Below are positions 1 to 10,365 of a stretch of 64,000 bases of DNA, piece by piece. The stretch is from Pseudomonadota bacterium. GTDB lineage: Bacteria; Pseudomonadota; Alphaproteobacteria; Caulobacterales; Caulobacteraceae. The stretch spans positions 124,001 to 188,000 of the forward strand of contig JAIUNU010000002.1 in assembly GCA_020161365.1 (NCBI GenBank), read 5' to 3'. Positions within the stretch are counted from its first letter, which is position 1. Each line of letters opens with the position of its first letter. The notes below the pieces were generated by a model. It was not told the origin of the DNA, did no database searches, and worked only from the letters and a program-made list of their open reading frames with translations. A program made the translations under genes and the position numbers.

Positions 1-225
1 GCCTTCGCGCACGAGGATCTTGCTGAGCATGCCGCCTTCCAGGTGCTGGATGGTCTTGCGATTGGCGGTGGTGGTGACGACGCCGTTGGCGATCACGGCG
101 CTGTCCAGCGGCGCGAAGGCGGCCCAACCCAGGACCCCCACGAAGGTGAAGGCGATGACGGCATAGCCGATGCGGGCGATGCCCTTGTAGTTGTCGGTCG
201 GACGCTTGATCTGAGCGGGCTTCAT
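1..225 (-). CDS. rsaE: RsaE, type I secretion membrane-fusion protein (N-terminal part only)
   Basis: This is the first 75 codons of a gene that continues beyond the left edge of the window. Translation from the ATG at 225 begins MKPAQIKRPTDNYKGIARIG, followed by one hydrophobic segment (about residues 20-38). Next comes the HlyD-family start of the periplasmic part, with the motif GVVTTTANRKTIQHLEGG. Proteins of this family bridge the inner-membrane ABC exporter and the outer-membrane tunnel in type I secretion. The gene lies 61 nt downstream of rsaD on the same strand, the order known for the C. crescentus S-layer export genes, so its substrate is inferred to be RsaA. The coiled-coil hairpin and C-terminus are not visible. 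Confidence 0.93.
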   Translation of the reverse strand, partial: MKPAQIKRPTDNYKGIARIGYAVIAFTFVGVLGWAAFAPLDSAVIANGVVTTTANRKTIQHLEGGMLSKILVREG

Positions 226-286
226 GTGAGCTTGAGCCTAAGAGGCGCCAAGGAACCGGCGCCGGTAAAACGGGGAATGGCGGACG

Positions 287-2017
<1,731 letters not shown>

Positions 2018-2204
2018 GCGCTGCTTTCGAGACGGCGACCGCTTCGGCGCCGCTTACGTTTGATCGGGGCTGTTCATCACGCAAATGTGGCGGGATAGCG
2101 CCCGCCCGCCGCTAAATCACAGTTTGTGACAAGCGACAAGCCGCCGGGCGTTTGCGCGCGAGCCGCGCGTCGCCCACTCCCCTGAGACGCGACCCTTCCC
2201 GCAT

Positions 2205-2239
2205 AAAAAGACCCCGCCGTTCCGAGGAACGACGGGGTC
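2205..2239 (-). terminator. Rho-independent terminator after rsaA
   Basis: On the minus strand GACCCCGTCGTTCC, a short loop and GGAACGGCGGGGTC form a long stem followed by TTTTT. It sits 47 nt past the rsaA stop, in the 268-nt gap before rsaD. This is where a terminator is expected to limit readthrough from the very abundant S-layer message into the exporter genes. The rest of the gap (2018-2204) shows no gene. Confidence 0.9.
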
Positions 2240-2285
2240 CGATAGTCCGGCTCGGGCCGAAGCCCGAGCCGTTCCTGGTTGCCGA

Positions 2286-5200
2286 TTAGGCGCCCAGGGT
2301 GAAGTTCGCAGCGCCGAGCGCGCCAACGGCGATGCCGTTGAACGTGCCGATCAGAGCGATTTCGGTCGACGCCAGGGTCGTGTCACCGTTGTTGGTGAAG
2401 GCGTACAGGTAGGCGTTACCAGCGTCATAGGCCACGATGTAGCCGACTTGGTTGGCAACGACCGTGATGGCGCCGGTGTTGTTGATCAGCGCCGCACCGT
2501 CGGTCGAGGTGCCGATCACGTTCACCGCACCGCCGAGGTCGACGTTGACGACAGTGACGTCAGCCGTGTTGCTGGCCGTGAAGGCGCCGGCGGTGCCGAC
2601 GACTTGCAGGACCGGCTGAGCGGCAGCGGCCGTACCAGCGTCCGTCTGGGTGACGTCCAGCTGGATCTTGTCGTTGGCGACCAGGAAGTTGTTCACGACG
2701 TCGCGGTTAGCCGCAGCGACGATACCAACACCACCAGCGTCGCTGAAGATGATGGTGTCGGCCGAGGCCGTAGCAGCGTTCAGCGTGAAGGTGTCCACGC
2801 CGTCGCCGCCCGTCACGGTCACGGCGCCCGAACCGGTCACGGTCAGGGTGTCGTTATCCGCGCCGGCGACGAAGGTGACGGCGCCCGACGACGAAACGGT
2901 CAGCGAGTCAGCACCGGCGTTGCCGTTGACGGTGGCCGTGGCCGTGCCGCTGACGGTGACGGTGTCAGCAGCCGAACCGCCGTTGTAGGTGTTGGTGCCG
3001 GTGGCCGCCAGGGTCGCCGTCGTCGCGTTGTTCGACGCGGTGACGGTTTGGTTGCCCGTGCCGGTGCCGTTGAAGGTACCAGCGGCGCCCAGGGTGTACG
3101 CACCCGCAACGCTCACGTTGTGAACGGCGCCGACGGTGGCGGCGAAGGTCAGCGTGTTGACCGTTTGAGCGGCCGTCACGTTGACGGTTTCGAAGCCGGT
3201 GCCGCCCAGGGTGACGTTACCGCCAGCCGTCAGGTCAGCCGTCAGGTTCAGGACGTCAGCAGCGCCGTTGGCGGTGATGGCGCCAGCCTTGGCGTTGGTG
3301 TCGACCTGGAACGTGGTGTTGTTGGCGGCCAGGGTCGTGAACAGGGTGTTCGTGACCGTGGTGTCAACGAGGTTCACCGTACCAGCGTTCGTCACGTTGA
3401 TGGTGAAGTTGTTACCACCAGCCGTGCGAGCAACCGTCGTCATGGCGTCCAGCTTCGCAGCCGTCGTGTTGACCACCATCGTGCCGTTGGTGGTGTCGGC
3501 GTTCAGCGTAGCGATGCCCGAACCCAGACCGTCCGAGTTGGCGGTAGCGCCACCTTGAACCACAACGTTACCAGCGGCTTGACCCAGGTTCACGACTTCG
3601 AAGTTCGAAGCCTTCGTCAGGTCCAGCGTACCAGCGGCGATGCCGTTGGCCAGCGTCAGGGTGTCGATATCGGCCGCGGCCGTACCGATGCCCGTGCCGC
3701 CGCCGTCGAACGAAGCGCCAGTGGCTTCGATCTGAGCCTTCGAGACGCCCGTCAGGGTGTCAGCACCAGCGCCCAGAGCGACAGCGCCGCCCGTGGCGAA
3801 GTTGGTGAAGGTGACGGTGTCGTTGCCGGTGCCGCCCGTGATGTTCTTGATGGTCGAGGCCGCAGCGGCCGACACGGTGTTCGCGCCGTTCGCCAGGGTC
3901 AGACCTTCGAAGTTCGTCACGGTCGCCGCGATGGAGACAGTGCCGGCGTCGGAGATAACCAGAACGTCGTTGGTGCCAGCGGCAGCGTTGATGCCCACGG
4001 CGCCGTTCAGGTTGGCGATCGTGGTGGTCACGGTGTCGTTGTCGTTCGTGGTGACGCCGGTGGCGCCCGTCTGGGTCGTCAGGTTCACGTTGGCCGCCAG
4101 GGCGTTCAGCGTGATCGAGTTACCCGTCAGGCCCAGGCTCAGATCACCAGCGGTGATCGTGCTGTTGCCGGTCAGAATGATACGGAAATCGCTCTGGTCC
4201 AGCTGGCCGTTCGAGTCGAGGTCGACCCACAGGGTGTTGGTGTCGGCTTGGAACACGGCTTGGACGCCGTCGATCGCGGTCGTCAGAGCGCCCTGAGCCA
4301 GAGCGAACGACGAACGAACGCCAACGAACTGGGTGCCCGACGTCAGGCCGAGACCGATCAGGTCCAGCTTGTCGGTGCCCGACACGAAGTCGGTGATGGT
4401 GTCGGTCGACTTGTCGGTCGACTGAGCCAGCGCCGTGTAGATCACGGTGTCGGCGCCAGCGCCGAGAGTGATCGTGTCGCCGCCGGTGGCGGTGCCCGAG
4501 TTGGTGACAACCAGACGGTCAGCGCCCGAACCCAGCTTGATCGTCGCGCCGCCAACGGCGGTCGTGATCGTGGTGGCGGTGAAGTCGATCTTACCCGTGA
4601 CGGTCGAAGCGTCGAAGCTGGTCAGAGCCGCGCCACCGACAGCGCCGGTGAACGTGACATTGGCGTCGCTGGCCAGCGTGATCGACGTCGCGTTAGCGGC
4701 GGTCAGACCAGCCGAGGTCAGGGTGCCTTGACCGGCGACAGCAGCGTCGTCAGCCACGTTGACCTTGATGACATCCCAGTTGGCGGCCGTGATGGCGCCA
4801 ACAGCGTCAGCGGCGCCGACCTTGTTGATGTTCAGGGTCAGGTTGTCGGCAGCGCCGTTGGTCGCCAGAGCGGCCGACAGGGTTTGACCGACGGTGCCAG
4901 CGTCTTGCGAGACCGTGAGGGTCGCACGAGCGTTGGTGATCGTGGTCGCGCCTTGCAGGCTGGCGCCGTTGGCTTGGCCGGTGCTGGTGTAGTTGACGGT
5001 GTCGATCGAGGCGAAGTTCGCCAGGTTGACGTTGCCCGTGCCGCCGCCCGAAACTTCGAGGACTTCAACGGCCGTCAGGACGCCGCCGGTGCTGCCGGTG
5101 GCCACGGCTTGGCTCAGGACGACCGTATCGGTGCCCGCGCCGCCGTTGAACGAGTCGCCGGTGGCGAAGCCGTTCGAGAAGTCAGCGCGGTCAGCGCCCG

Positions 5201-6680
5201 TACCACCCGTGACGGTCGCGTTGATGGCGCCCGAGTTGGTCATGACGACGTTGATGCCGCCGGTGTTCTTCGAACCGTCGACCGTGCCGGTGGCGCCGGC
5301 GAAGGTCAGGGCGTCGATCTTCACGCCTTGGCCGCCGTCGATGTTGACGGTGGTCAGGGTGTTCGAGTTCAGCGCCGTCAGGTTCGACGTGGCCGAGCCC
5401 GAGCCCGTGACGTTGAAGATTTCGACGCCGTTGACGGTCACGGCCGACTTCGAAGCCGTACCAGCCGCTTGAGCCGGGTCGAACACGTTTTCCAGGACCA
5501 GGGCCTGGGTCGTGGTCGTGCCGGCGACGACGGCGGCGTTGTAGTTGACGGTCGTGTTGACGGTGGCCGTCGACTGGCTGGTGTTGCGCACGACGATGGT
5601 CGCGGCTTCATTCAGGCCGGTCAGGGTCAGGTCGAACGAGCTGTCGTCGTTGACGATGCGCGTAGCGCCGGTGACGCCCGACATGTCGAAGGTGGTGCCG
5701 CCAACAGCGCCAGCGCCCGCGTCGCTGGTGATGTTGTAGACTTCGATGCCCGAAGCCTTGAAGCCGGCTTGGTTCACGGCGACGTTGCCGTTCGAGGCGT
5801 AGTTCAGGGTGTCGACGCCAGCGCCGCCCGTCAGGCTGTCAGCAGCCGACAGCGTGGTGTTGGTGGCGACGAAGGTGTCAGCGCCAGCAGCGCCGTTCAG
5901 CGTGTCAGCAGCCGCGGTCAGCGTCAGGGTTTGAGCAACCGGGCTCACGCCGTAGTTGTCGAACAGGGCGATGCCGCTGGCGTTGTCGGCGGTCAGAGCG
6001 CCGTCGTCAGCCAGGTCCTTCACCAGGTTGTTGGCGGCAGTCGCGTACGAGCCGAGGCCAGCGCCGTTGTTGAAGATCGTGGCCTGATAGATGATTTCGC
6101 CGACGATGGCGGCCTTGACGGCCAGAGCGACGTCAGCCGCGGCCAGGCCCGGGACGTTCGCCTTCACGAAGGCTTCGTAGTAAGCGACCGAAGCGGGGCT
6201 CGACAGGAAGGCCACGGCGTTGGCGACGTTGACGCCAGCGGCGGCAGCGGCGGCGTTGCCAATGATCACGTTGTAGGCGGCGGCGGTGGCGTCAGCGACC
6301 GACGACGAACCGTAGGCGGCGGTGAAGCTGGCCTTGGCGGTCGGGTTTTGCAGAGCCAGCGAAACGGCTTGCGCGATGAAGCGGTTTTCGCCGTTCAGGC
6401 CGGCTTGGGCGCCCGAACCGACGTAAGCGGCGTTCAGAGCCTTCAGACCAGCGACGCTCGGCGCGAAGCCGAGGAAGAACTGGTACGACTGGACGCTGAC
6501 GGCCGTCGTGATGTCCGAACCGAGGTCGATGGCCGACTGCAGCGCTTGAGCGTCGCTCAGCGTGCCGGTGGCGTTTTGGTTGGCGATGCTCTGAAGGCCG
6601 GTCAGCTGAGCGGCGGTCGGAGCAGTGCCAGCGTTGGCGTTCGTGAAGAACGTCGTCAGCTGGGTCAAAGTGTAAGCCAT
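2286..6680 (-). CDS. rsaA: RsaA-type S-layer protein with RTX repeats (unusually long)
   Basis: A 1464-aa Ala/Thr/Gly/Asn/Val-rich protein with almost no charged or sulphur residues, as expected for a paracrystalline surface-layer subunit. It starts MAYTLTQLTTFFTNANAG, like C. crescentus RsaA. The first roughly 240 residues match the LPS-anchoring region (for example IIGNAAAAAAGVNVANAVAFL). The rest contains scattered Ca-binding RTX nonamers (GGAGVDTLN, GGTGADRAD, GGTGNDTVT, GNAGADSLT, GGDGVDTFT). The far C-terminus, after VNNFLVANDKIQLD, is the likely uncleaved type I secretion signal, read by RsaD/E/F. The start at 6680 is chosen because of GGGAG in the leader and homology; an upstream in-frame ATG at 6710 is unlikely. 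Length is about 1.4 times that of C. crescentus RsaA. An extra RTX module in the middle (about residues 735-850) is discussed in the findings. Confidence 0.94.
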   Translation of the reverse strand: MAYTLTQLTTFFTNANAGTAPTAAQLTGLQSIANQNATGTLSDAQALQSAIDLGSDITTAVSVQSYQFFLGFAPSVAGLKALNAAYVGSGAQAGLNGENRFIAQAVSLALQNPTAKASFTAAYGSSSVADATAAAYNVIIGNAAAAAAGVNVANAVAFLSSPASVAYYEAFVKANVPGLAAADVALAVKAAIVGEIIYQATIFNNGAGLGSYATAANNLVKDLADDGALTADNASGIALFDNYGVSPVAQTLTLTAAADTLNGAAGADTFVATNTTLSAADSLTGGAGVDTLNYASNGNVAVNQAGFKASGIEVYNITSDAGAGAVGGTTFDMSGVTGATRIVNDDSSFDLTLTGLNEAATIVVRNTSQSTATVNTTVNYNAAVVAGTTTTQALVLENVFDPAQAAGTASKSAVTVNGVEIFNVTGSGSATSNLTALNSNTLTTVNIDGGQGVKIDALTFAGATGTVDGSKNTGGINVVMTNSGAINATVTGGTGADRADFSNGFATGDSFNGGAGTDTVVLSQAVATGSTGGVLTAVEVLEVSGGGTGNVNLANFASIDTVNYTSTGQANGASLQGATTITNARATLTVSQDAGTVGQTLSAALATNGAADNLTLNINKVGAADAVGAITAANWDVIKVNVADDAAVAGQGTLTSAGLTAANATSITLASDANVTFTGAVGGAALTSFDASTVTGKIDFTATTITTAVGGATIKLGSGADRLVVTNSGTATGGDTITLGAGADTVIYTALAQSTDKSTDTITDFVSGTDKLDLIGLGLTSGTQFVGVRSSFALAQGALTTAIDGVQAVFQADTNTLWVDLDSNGQLDQSDFRIILTGNSTITAGDLSLGLTGNSITLNALAANVNLTTQTGATGVTTNDNDTVTTTIANLNGAVGINAAAGTNDVLVISDAGTVSIAATVTNFEGLTLANGANTVSAAAASTIKNITGGTGNDTVTFTNFATGGAVALGAGADTLTGVSKAQIEATGASFDGGGTGIGTAAADIDTLTLANGIAAGTLDLTKASNFEVVNLGQAAGNVVVQGGATANSDGLGSGIATLNADTTNGTMVVNTTAAKLDAMTTVARTAGGNNFTINVTNAGTVNLVDTTVTNTLFTTLAANNTTFQVDTNAKAGAITANGAADVLNLTADLTAGGNVTLGGTGFETVNVTAAQTVNTLTFAATVGAVHNVSVAGAYTLGAAGTFNGTGTGNQTVTASNNATTATLAATGTNTYNGGSAADTVTVSGTATATVNGNAGADSLTVSSSGAVTFVAGADNDTLTVTGSGAVTVTGGDGVDTFTLNAATASADTIIFSDAGGVGIVAAANRDVVNNFLVANDKIQLDVTQTDAGTAAAAQPVLQVVGTAGAFTASNTADVTVVNVDLGGAVNVIGTSTDGAALINNTGAITVVANQVGYIVAYDAGNAYLYAFTNNGDTTLASTEIALIGTFNGIAVGALGAANFTLGA

Positions 6681-6748
6681 CTGGCTTGTCTCCCAAAATA
6701 AATCCCACACCCCCCTGCGACCGTTTGGCGCGCATGGGAGCAGAGATG

Positions 6749-6777
6749 CCTATAGAGCAAACGTCATACGTCCACAA
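6749..6777 (-). promoter_or_regulatory. rsaA promoter
   Basis: On the minus strand TTGTGG (6772-6777) and TATAGG (6749-6754) are separated by 17 bp, and a leader of about 60 nt follows before the rsaA ATG at 6680. The leader contains GGGAG as ribosome-binding site. From memory, the order and much of the sequence (TATGACGTTTGCTCTATAG, CTGCTCCCATGCGCGCCA, GTGTGGGATTT) match the published C. crescentus rsaA promoter and leader. The transcription start itself is inferred. Confidence 0.8.
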
Positions 6778-6793
6778 TACCCGAAATCGCGCC

Positions 6794-6821
6794 GTACAGC
6801 ATTTTCATAACCGGTACAGCA
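6794..6821. promoter_or_regulatory. Direct repeat upstream of the rsaA promoter, candidate operator
   Basis: GTACAGCA occurs at 6794-6801 and again at 6814-6821, exactly 20 bp (about two helical turns) apart, each followed by AT-rich bases. The pair lies just upstream of the rsaA -35 box and between rsaA and the divergent XRE regulator. A 10-bp perfect palindrome, GCTATATAGC, follows at 6827-6836. Function is inferred from position and spacing only. Confidence 0.45.
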
Positions 6822-6935
6822 AATTGGCTATATAGCGTTCCTTGTACCCCCCCTCGGAATGCGCTATAGGATAATGTGAATTCGCCCGTCGCGCGGGCTG
6901 TCTCGCGCGTCGCCCGGCTAGCAAGGCTTTATAAT

Positions 6936-7235
6936 ATGTACGGCAACCCACAACGTCGCAGCGCCCCGGAGGTCCAGGACCTTCGCCGCGAAGGCGGTCG
7001 ATGGCTGAAGGAGATGCGCGAGGCCGCCGGCCTGTCGCAGCGCCAGCTGGCCGCAAAGGTCGGCGCCGACTATTACACCTTCATCTCGCAGCTGGAGACC
7101 GGCCGCGGCCGCATTCCGCCGGACCGCTACCGCGACTGGGCGGTGGCCCTGGGCACGCCTGAGCGGGCGTTCGTGCAGGAACTGATGCGGTTTTACGATC
7201 CCATCACCTACGAAATCCTGTTCGGCGAAGAATAG
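6936..7235 (+). CDS. XRE-family helix-turn-helix regulator
   Basis: A 99-aa protein beginning MYGNPQRRSAPEVQDLRREG. The HTH_3 domain occupies most of it: LKEMREAAGLSQRQLAAKVG (helices 1-2), then ADYYTFISQLETGRGRIP (recognition helix and turn) and a helix ending in the ILFGEE C-terminus. ATG 6936 is preferred because AAGG lies 9 nt upstream; a GTG at 6876 would add 20 residues and lacks a clear ribosome-binding site. It is transcribed away from rsaA across a roughly 250-bp region that holds the rsaA promoter and a phased direct repeat. It could therefore regulate the S-layer gene or itself; this is inference. The next gene starts 71 nt downstream. Confidence 0.85.
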   Translation: MYGNPQRRSAPEVQDLRREGGRWLKEMREAAGLSQRQLAAKVGADYYTFISQLETGRGRIPPDRYRDWAVALGTPERAFVQELMRFYDPITYEILFGEE

Positions 7236-7306
7236 TTCGTTTAGGGTGACGTCCGACCGTCCGGGGGGATGGTCGCCTTTTCAACGCGTGGGGAACCGTC
7301 CGACGC

Positions 7307-8839
7307 ATGGCCGCACAGGTCCTTTCGTTCTTTCAGCGCGCGCCGCGCATCCAGCCGAGTCACAGCGACTGGACGCAGCAGGAGCTTGCCGAGTTCTACC
7401 GCGTGGAGAGCGCGCTGATCCGCGCCGGCATCCGTGTCGGCACCGACCGCGGGATGAGCGACGAGAACGATCCCTGGTTCATCTTCTATCGCGCCGACGA
7501 CAACGAGGTGGTGATCCACTTCGCCCGCATCGATGGCGAGTACATCATCGCCGGTCCGGCGTATGAAGAAGTCGCGCGCGGCTTCGACTTCAGCGCCCTG
7601 GTGCGCAACATGGTGGCGCGCCACCCGCTGATTAAGCGTCCCGAGCGCGGCGACAACGTGTCGATCCACCCGGCCGCCTTGCTGGTGGCGATCGTCGGCA
7701 CCGCCTTCTTCAAGAGCGGCGAGGCGCGCGCGGCCGAGAGCGGCGCGACGACGTCGGCTCCGACCACGCACCGGCCCACCCTGCTCAGCACCAGCTCGCC
7801 GGCCAGCATCACCGGCGGCGTGGCCGCTGCGCCTCAGATCGCCGCCTCCGCCCAGGTGCCGGTCAGCCAAGCCGTGATGATCCTGGCCGCGGCGATGATG
7901 GCCGCCGAGATCAAGGTCGACTCGACCAGCCTCGCCCCGGCCGCGCGCGACGCGATCGCCCAAGCGGCGGCGGCGCTGGACTTCAGCGACCACGCCGTCG
8001 ACGGCACGGTCAACCTGGCGACGCGCTCGGTCGGCACGACGCCGGTCACCGCCCCGGCCCCGACGCCGGCCGAGACGGTGTCGTCGGTGCTGGCGCTGGT
8101 GGCGCTGCTGAGCACCCTGCCGACGCCGGAACAGACCTTCGCCCAGGCCGACAACGGCACGGCCGGCGCCGTATCTTCAGTCGGGCTGGAGAGCGCGGCT
8201 CAGAACCTGTCGCAGATCGGCCAGTGGACCATCGACGTGCGCTTCGCCGCGAGCGGCTCGGCCGAGGTCGAGGCGGTGCATCTGGTGCGCACCCTGGTGG
8301 CCGGCGCCGCGTCGGAGCAGGTGGCGGTGATCCAGGTGGAGAAGCTGCCGCAGATCCTGCTCGACATGATCGAGCGCGGCCCGCACTACAGTGTGACCGC
8401 CGATCCGAGCGCGCCGGTCAGCGGCGCGCCCAACACGCCGGCCCCCGCCCCCGCGGTCGAGACGCCGCCTCCGGCGCAGGACAATGCGCCCGCGCCGGTG
8501 GACAACGCAGCGCCGACTCCGGTCGACCCGACGCCGCCGCCGGTGTCCGTGGATCCGACCCCCGCGCCCGTCGCACAGCCGAAGCCGGCTCTGCCCGCGT
8601 TCAGCGGTTTCGCCAGCCAGGAGCTGGTGAAGCAGTTCGTCGACTACTTCATCGCGCACACCGATCAGGTCTCGATGATGCTGAAGGGCCTGCAGGTCGT
8701 GATCTTCGACAGCCGCGTGACGAGCGCGCCCGAGACGATCGACCACATGACGAGCATGACCTTCACCTTCTTCGACGGCAGCTCGGTCAATCTGGTGGGC
8801 GCGCAGTCGGCGTTCCTGCACCACGACGGCCTGACCTGA
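7307..8839 (+). CDS. Protein of unknown function with Pro/Ala-rich linker
   Basis: A 510-aa protein I do not recognise. Visible parts: an N-terminal globular segment (about residues 1-120, with RVGTDRGMSDENDPWFIFYR and VVIHFARIDGEYIIAGP); a hydrophobic alanine-rich stretch around residues 125-145; and a second alanine-rich region with hydrophobic helices (about 175-285). A long low-complexity linker of repeated PxP and PAPV units follows (about 370-430). A small C-terminal domain (about 430-510) ends in MTFTFFDGSSVNLVGAQSAF. There is no signal peptide. The ATG at 7307 follows the XRE gene by 71 nt on the same strand, so the two may be co-transcribed. Its place beside the S-layer locus hints at a surface role but nothing in the sequence proves it. 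Confidence 0.8.
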   Translation: MAAQVLSFFQRAPRIQPSHSDWTQQELAEFYRVESALIRAGIRVGTDRGMSDENDPWFIFYRADDNEVVIHFARIDGEYIIAGPAYEEVARGFDFSALVRNMVARHPLIKRPERGDNVSIHPAALLVAIVGTAFFKSGEARAAESGATTSAPTTHRPTLLSTSSPASITGGVAAAPQIAASAQVPVSQAVMILAAAMMAAEIKVDSTSLAPAARDAIAQAAAALDFSDHAVDGTVNLATRSVGTTPVTAPAPTPAETVSSVLALVALLSTLPTPEQTFAQADNGTAGAVSSVGLESAAQNLSQIGQWTIDVRFAASGSAEVEAVHLVRTLVAGAASEQVAVIQVEKLPQILLDMIERGPHYSVTADPSAPVSGAPNTPAPAPAVETPPPAQDNAPAPVDNAAPTPVDPTPPPVSVDPTPAPVAQPKPALPAFSGFASQELVKQFVDYFIAHTDQVSMMLKGLQVVIFDSRVTSAPETIDHMTSMTFTFFDGSSVNLVGAQSAFLHHDGLT

Positions 8840-9006
8840 GGCGTCTCGCGCGGGCTTGCGCCGCCGCGCCGTCCGCTATCCCTCGCCTCGCGACCGCGCG
8901 CCTGCCATAGTGCGGCCGATCCGGCGTTCACGGTCGGACGCCGTCGCTTCAGTTCACGAGAATCCCCTTGCGTCCGCCCCGCCTTGATCTTGCGATACGT
9001 TCCGCC

Positions 9007-10356
9007 ATGGCCCCCGCGCCGTCGTGGAGCGCCGAGGCCGCGCCGTCGGGCGCCAAGCAAGCCCCCTCGCCCGCCGAGACCGCAGCCGCTGCGGCCACGC
9101 CGGGCCGTCGCCGGCTGGCCCTCCCTCGCCGGATCGCCGCCAAGCTGTTCGGCCGCGTCGCAGACTATGGGCGGCGGTACCTGCAGGCCCCCGTACTACA
9201 TGAACTGGGCGAGCAACGCGCGCTGAGCCATGCCTTGCTGGACGAGCTGCGCCATACGCGGCTTCACGTCGTTCAGCTCGAGCGACAACTGGAGGCGCTG
9301 GCGATCGAGCACGGCCGATCCGTCTCGGCCCTGGCCGCGCTGGCCAACGGTCATGGCCAGCAGATGACCGCAATGCTGGCGGCGCAGGACGCCCTGGCCT
9401 TGCGGCAGGAGCGCATGGCCGAAGAGCAGGGCCAGATCGCCCGGACGCACTCGGAGCGCCTGTTCGCGATCGAGGGGATCGCCGCGACCTCCGTCACCCA
9501 TCTTGAGACCCTGCCCGCCCTGTTCGGCCCGCGCTTTGACGAGCTTGAGATCAAGCAGCGACCGCTGATCGCCTATGACGACGAGTCGATGGCGATCCGC
9601 ATGCGCGACGGCTACGTAATGGCGCCGCGCCATCTGCCGACCTTCGTCACCATGCTGGCCAACGCCACCAGCCGTGGCCTCGAGCCGGGCACCGGCGACG
9701 TGCTGCGTCGCCTGATCCAGCCGGGCATGGTGGTGGCCGATGTCGGCGCCAATATCGGCCTTCTGACCCTGGTGATGGCCTGGGCGACCGGGCCCAGCGG
9801 CCACGTCATCGCCTTCGAGCCCGAGGCCGTGCCGCGCTCCAACCTCGAAAAGATGAAGCATCTCAACGGCCTGTCCTGGGTCGAGGTGCGCGATCAGGCC
9901 GTTGGCGAAAGCGCCGGGCGCCTGACGTTCCACGTCAGCGACATCATCGGCCACAGCTCGCTCTACGCCCTGCCCGACGCCGAGGAGGCGCGCACGGTCG
10001 AGGTTGAGGTCGTGCGCCTGGACGACGTGGCGCCGGCCCAGCGGCTGGATGTGGTCAAGATCGACGTCGAGGGCGCCGAGCTGGACGTTCTGGCCGGCAT
10101 GAAGGGCGTGATCGCCAAGAACCCGGATCTGGCCATTGTCGCCGAGTTCGGACCGGAGCACTTGAAGCGCGTCGGCCAGACGCCGGCCCAGTGGTTCAAG
10201 GCGTTCGGCGACGCGGGCTTCACCCCCTACATGATCGACGAGACCCGCGGCGATTGCGTGAAGACCAACGCCAAGGCCGCCGCCAAGGTGGTCTCGGCCA
10301 ATATCGCCTTCGTGCGCGCCGGCGGCGACGCCCAGAAGCGCTTGCTGAACCGCTAG
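9007..10356 (+). CDS. FkbM-family SAM-dependent methyltransferase with N-terminal coiled coil
   Basis: About 449 aa. The N-terminal 60 residues are Ala/Pro/Arg-rich. Residues about 70-170 are a helical, Gln/Glu/Leu-rich stretch likely to form a coiled coil. The C-terminal half is the FkbM methyltransferase: motif I VVADVGANIGLLTLV, a post-I acidic strand VIAFEPEAVP, and the signature VKIDVEGAELDVL. FkbM enzymes O-methylate sugars, often in surface polysaccharides. It is followed after 9 nt by a glycosyltransferase, so the pair probably modifies a surface glycan, possibly the LPS to which the S-layer attaches (inference). A TTG at 8968 would add 13 residues; neither start has a strong ribosome-binding site. 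The 167 nt before the ATG hold no other gene. Confidence 0.85.
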   Translation: MAPAPSWSAEAAPSGAKQAPSPAETAAAAATPGRRRLALPRRIAAKLFGRVADYGRRYLQAPVLHELGEQRALSHALLDELRHTRLHVVQLERQLEALAIEHGRSVSALAALANGHGQQMTAMLAAQDALALRQERMAEEQGQIARTHSERLFAIEGIAATSVTHLETLPALFGPRFDELEIKQRPLIAYDDESMAIRMRDGYVMAPRHLPTFVTMLANATSRGLEPGTGDVLRRLIQPGMVVADVGANIGLLTLVMAWATGPSGHVIAFEPEAVPRSNLEKMKHLNGLSWVEVRDQAVGESAGRLTFHVSDIIGHSSLYALPDAEEARTVEVEVVRLDDVAPAQRLDVVKIDVEGAELDVLAGMKGVIAKNPDLAIVAEFGPEHLKRVGQTPAQWFKAFGDAGFTPYMIDETRGDCVKTNAKAAAKVVSANIAFVRAGGDAQKRLLNR

Positions 10357-10365
10357 GACCGCCCG

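Noticed and set aside
2286-6680. CRISPR-like or tandem DNA repeats inside rsaA
   Set aside because: The repetition is at protein level (RTX nonamers, Thr/Ala-rich strands) with irregular spacing; there is no constant repeat-spacer structure.
2448-6701. Very long open frame on the plus strand opposite rsaA
   Set aside because: It is a shadow of the high-GC, low-complexity rsaA coding sequence: Arg/Val/Gly-rich, no domain, no ribosome-binding site.
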